Of a DNA stretch of 64,000 bases, positions 62,099 to 64,000 are shown one piece after another. Positions within the stretch are counted from its first letter, which is position 1. Every line of letters begins with the position of its first letter. Under the pieces are notes generated by a model. That model did no database searches. It was given only the letters and a program-made list of their open reading frames with translations, and was not told the origin of the DNA. The position numbers were made by a program, and so were the translations under genes. The stretch is from an uncultured Elusimicrobia bacterium (GTDB lineage: Bacteria; Elusimicrobiota; Elusimicrobia; Elusimicrobiales; UBA9959): assembly GCA_903917735.1 (NCBI GenBank), contig CAIXBR010000046.1:62001-126000 (forward strand), given 5' to 3'.

Positions 62099-63349
62099 AT
62101 GTTAAATAAGAAATTCGCCGCAGTAACTCCGGTCCTGATCCTCGCGCTCTCATCCAGTGCCTTCGCATGGGAATCCATCGCGCTATTAAAATCCTCCACT
62201 CATAAAAAGATCGCCGACAAGGCTCTTCACCTGGTAGATTTCAGCCAGTACCCGGACATGGACACCGCCTCTCAGCAGATAAAGGACGGTTCCTCCTCGG
62301 AGGCCGGCCACGAGAATATTCATAACGGCGGCGGCAAGCCGCAGGACTGGTGGACCGGCGGAGACGGCCGCGGCACCCTGAAGGGCGGCGTGCTGCCGAA
62401 CTACACCAGGCTGCAGATAACCGACGCTTATATGAATATAGGAAGGATGTGCCACCTCACCCAGGACCAGGCCGTGCCGGCGCATGCCGCCCATATCCCG
62501 CACAGTGTAGTGCTCAACCTGCCGCCGGACGGCATGGAGAAATATGTGGGCAAGCACCCGGATTTCGGCGCTATCCCCCAGGTATCCAACGAGAAAATGC
62601 CTTTCGAGTACTACCAGATGCTGCAGAACGACACCAGGCAGCATTTAGCCGAGTGGATAAATCCCAGGACCGGCGGTCCCTTCTGGACGCCGTCCGTTGA
62701 AGCCTCCCGCTATGTGGACGCTACCCAGGGCCCGATAGGCGTGTACGGCGGAGGGGCCGACACTTTCGGCGACGCCGTGACGGAGAATTTAAGGAGCGGC
62801 GCTTCCATGACCGCCGCTGAAATAGCCGCCCGCCAGCTCGGCATGGCCGCCGGCTACACCAAGGCCCTGGTGGAATCCGCCTCCAGAAGACTGCCTCCCC
62901 TGGTTTCCGGCCTGTCGGTCTCTCCCAATGTGGTAACACCCGGGAGCATTGTAGAAATAGATTTTACCGCCCTGGAGAACCGCACTAACCACGTCAGATA
63001 CACCGTGGTGCTTACTGCGAAAGGCGGCCAGCCCCAGACCGCCATGACTGGCGAACTCACCTTGGACAAACCCCGCCCCGTAGTTAACAGCGGCAATGAT
63101 AATTCCCAGGCGGTGACACCTGAAAACAACCTTTTCAACCGCCGCGTAAGCCTTAAGCTGGGCTCCATGCCTAACGGCCGGCCGCTGGCTGAAGGCACAT
63201 ATGCCGTGGAAGTGCAGCTGACCGACGACGACGGCAACACCATCCCTGCCTCGGTCAATACCGACGACGTCAGCGGGAATAATTCCATCGCCGTGCTCTC
63301 GGTGGTGAACACCGCGCCGAAGGACCTGACTCCCTTCTCCTTCAACTGA
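62099..63349 (+). CDS. Secreted zinc phospholipase C / P1-nuclease-like protein with C-terminal Ig-like domain
   Basis: The protein has 416 residues; AAGGGG lies 9-14 bases before the ATG. The signal peptide is cleaved at SSAFA-WES, leaving an N-terminal Trp. In zinc-dependent phospholipase C and S1/P1 nucleases the mature N-terminal Trp is itself a zinc ligand. Other ligands fit as well: STHKKIADKAL (His), GHENIHN and CHLTQDQAVPAHAAH (the H...QD...P.H pattern). From about residue 270 a beta-rich Ig-like domain follows (LPPLVSGLSVSPNVVTPGSIVEIDF). The substrate, phospholipid or nucleic acid, cannot be told. It may be an exoenzyme. A strong terminator follows. Confidence 0.82.
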   Translation: MLNKKFAAVTPVLILALSSSAFAWESIALLKSSTHKKIADKALHLVDFSQYPDMDTASQQIKDGSSSEAGHENIHNGGGKPQDWWTGGDGRGTLKGGVLPNYTRLQITDAYMNIGRMCHLTQDQAVPAHAAHIPHSVVLNLPPDGMEKYVGKHPDFGAIPQVSNEKMPFEYYQMLQNDTRQHLAEWINPRTGGPFWTPSVEASRYVDATQGPIGVYGGGADTFGDAVTENLRSGASMTAAEIAARQLGMAAGYTKALVESASRRLPPLVSGLSVSPNVVTPGSIVEIDFTALENRTNHVRYTVVLTAKGGQPQTAMTGELTLDKPRPVVNSGNDNSQAVTPENNLFNRRVSLKLGSMPNGRPLAEGTYAVEVQLTDDDGNTIPASVNTDDVSGNNSIAVLSVVNTAPKDLTPFSFN

Positions 63350-63371
63350 CCGTAGTTGCAGGCAGTCAAAA

Positions 63372-63397
63372 GGCCCGGGTCACCCCCGGGCCTTTTT
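63372..63397 (+). terminator. Intrinsic terminator after the phospholipase-like gene
   Basis: GGCCCGGG-tcaccc-CCCGGGCC (an 8-base perfect stem) is followed by TTTTT, 22 bases after the stop. Confidence 0.93.
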
Positions 63398-63436
63398 ATC
63401 TATGGTTTTCCCAATGAAAACCTGCTAGACTATATG

Positions 63437-63625
63437 GGTAACGTAAGCAGTATCGCTCTTTGAGAACCCTCTTGTTGTATAGGTTCCCCATTCCTCTCAG
63501 GAAAGGGGTTCAGCCGTCCTGGCCCCCGCGTAAGCGGGCTGGCCGACGGCGACGACATAATGGGGAAAACCTGGGTTTTCCCCTTGTAGAGCACCTGGCC
63601 GAGTACCTTTATTAGGCCAGGCGTT
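63437..63625 (+). ncRNA. Rod-shaped structured RNA candidate (6S-like?) upstream of tmRNA
   Basis: About 270 bases lie between the terminator and tmRNA without a gene. They can fold into one long rod: GCTCT/AGAGC (63455-63459, 63588-63592), GAGAACCC/GGGTTTTC (63462-63469, 63573-63580), AGGTTCCCCATT/AATGGGGAAAACCT (63481-63492, 63559-63572) and an apical GCCGTC/GACGGC stem (63513-63550). An 11-base bulge (63470-63480) sits on one side only. A -10-like TAGACT at 63425 could start it near 63437. CCTGGCC/GGCCAGG (63594-63621) could end it. A long rod with a large bulge is the shape of 6S RNA, but I see no sequence signature that proves it. Confidence 0.4.
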
Positions 63626-63630
63626 ATTCG

Positions 63631-63658
63631 CCCCGCACGCTATGCAGTGCGTGTGGGG
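63631..63658 (+). other. GC-rich hairpin just upstream of tmRNA
   Basis: CCCCGCACGC pairs with GCGTGTGGGG around TATGCAGT, 11 bases before the tmRNA 5' end. Next to it, TATTCGCCCC (63625-63634) is complementary to GGGGCGAATA at the tmRNA 5' end. It may belong to the pre-tmRNA processed by RNase P. Confidence 0.5.
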
Positions 63659-63668
63659 TGCGACAAGC

Positions 63669-64000
63669 GGGGGCGAATAGGTTCGACGTTAACTTGTTCT
63701 GTCAGATCAGCAGGTCATGGTTGACCAGGCCATGTAAAACAGGGTCAAAAAACATAAAAGCCAACTCCAACGAGATGGCCTGGGCGCACGCTTAAGTGTG
63801 CCTCGCTTATAGCCTACCCGCCTGAGCGGGCTGTACTGCGTTAAATTCAGGCTGCTGCCTACGGGAGCGCACTTCGTCCCGCGTAGGCTTAAGACAATAC
63901 GGAGCATGGCCGGGAATTGTTGCCTTGATCTAATCCCGGCCGAGACAAACTCAGGGCTAAGCCTGTAGCGGTTCTGACAAGCGGTTCACGGACCCGGGTG
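63669..64000 (+). ncRNA. ssrA: Transfer-messenger RNA, 3' truncated by the window edge
   Basis: The 5' end GGGGGCGAATAGGTTCGACG is the conserved acceptor/D-like part of tmRNA. About 75 bases on, the tag frame opens after AACATAAAA: GCC AAC TCC AAC GAG ATG GCC TGG GCG CAC GCT TAA (63760-63795), giving ANSNEMAWAHA. Pseudoknot-type GC stems follow (for example CTACGGGAGCGC...CCGCGTAGGC). The right edge CACGGACCCGGG is the start of the tRNA-like 3' part; the T arm and CCA end lie outside the window. tmRNA with SmpB rescues stalled ribosomes and tags the peptide for proteolysis, also by FtsH. Confidence 0.93.

Noticed and set aside
1-64000. tRNA genes, insertion sequences, prophage or plasmid origin
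   Set aside because: No tRNA cloverleaf apart from the truncated tmRNA, no transposase or integrase, and no phage structural genes were recognised.

Overview
The window reads as chromosomal DNA of a GC-rich, diderm (outer-membrane) bacterium. It encodes lipobox lipoproteins, two SurA/PpiC-type periplasmic foldases, a class A penicillin-binding protein, Alr, Ddl and a PorV-like outer-membrane barrel. The style (a giant Ig-repeat surface protein with a FlgD-like C-terminal tail, PorV-like proteins, no flagellar filament genes) suggests Elusimicrobiota or a related phylum. That placement is inference; no rRNA is present to settle it.

Layout. 1-2956: the 3' end of ftsH, a promoter with a structured leader, a membrane-anchored low-complexity protein and an S41-like lipoprotein. 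2963-37422: a strong promoter with an upstream palindrome, a long inverted repeat, a GEMM-I (cyclic dinucleotide) riboswitch, a terminator, a HEAT-repeat secreted protein and one uninterrupted gene of 11,054 codons. 37430-39368: a hairpin repeat, a second copy of the same promoter/palindrome/riboswitch arrangement and a PorV-like barrel with a TPR tail. 39481-46777: a FliF/FliG-like fusion, a long coiled-coil protein, FlbD, MotA, MotB and a lipoprotein. 46891-49043: mnmA and ddl. 49121-52058: two divergent membrane-anchored proteins of unknown role. 52066-55032 (minus): pdxA and two parvulin-type foldases. 55272-61966: PBP1A, alr (minus) and mfd. 62099-63349: a secreted zinc phospholipase C/P1-nuclease-like protein. 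63437-64000: a rod-shaped RNA candidate and the 5' part of tmRNA.

The most interesting part is 2963-46777. Two transcription units share the same palindromic operator, the same promoter geometry and the same riboswitch class. One carries a giant surface protein with a type 9 secretion-like C-terminal domain. The other carries a PorV-like protein, PorV being the shuttle for such domains in Bacteroidetes. Directly downstream lies a flagellar-motor-like set: a single-chain MS-ring/C-ring fusion plus the MotAB stator and FlbD. No hook, rod, filament or export gene is visible. My hypothesis is a second-messenger-controlled surface-adhesin machine driven by a repurposed flagellar rotor and stator, comparable in logic (not homology) to SprB gliding in Flavobacterium.

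Other patterns: the 47-domain Ig array has an 11-domain higher-order period. A family of three intergenic hairpins keeps its core but not its arms. Several genes have a -10 box 6-9 nt before the start codon and no Shine-Dalgarno, which suggests leaderless mRNAs.
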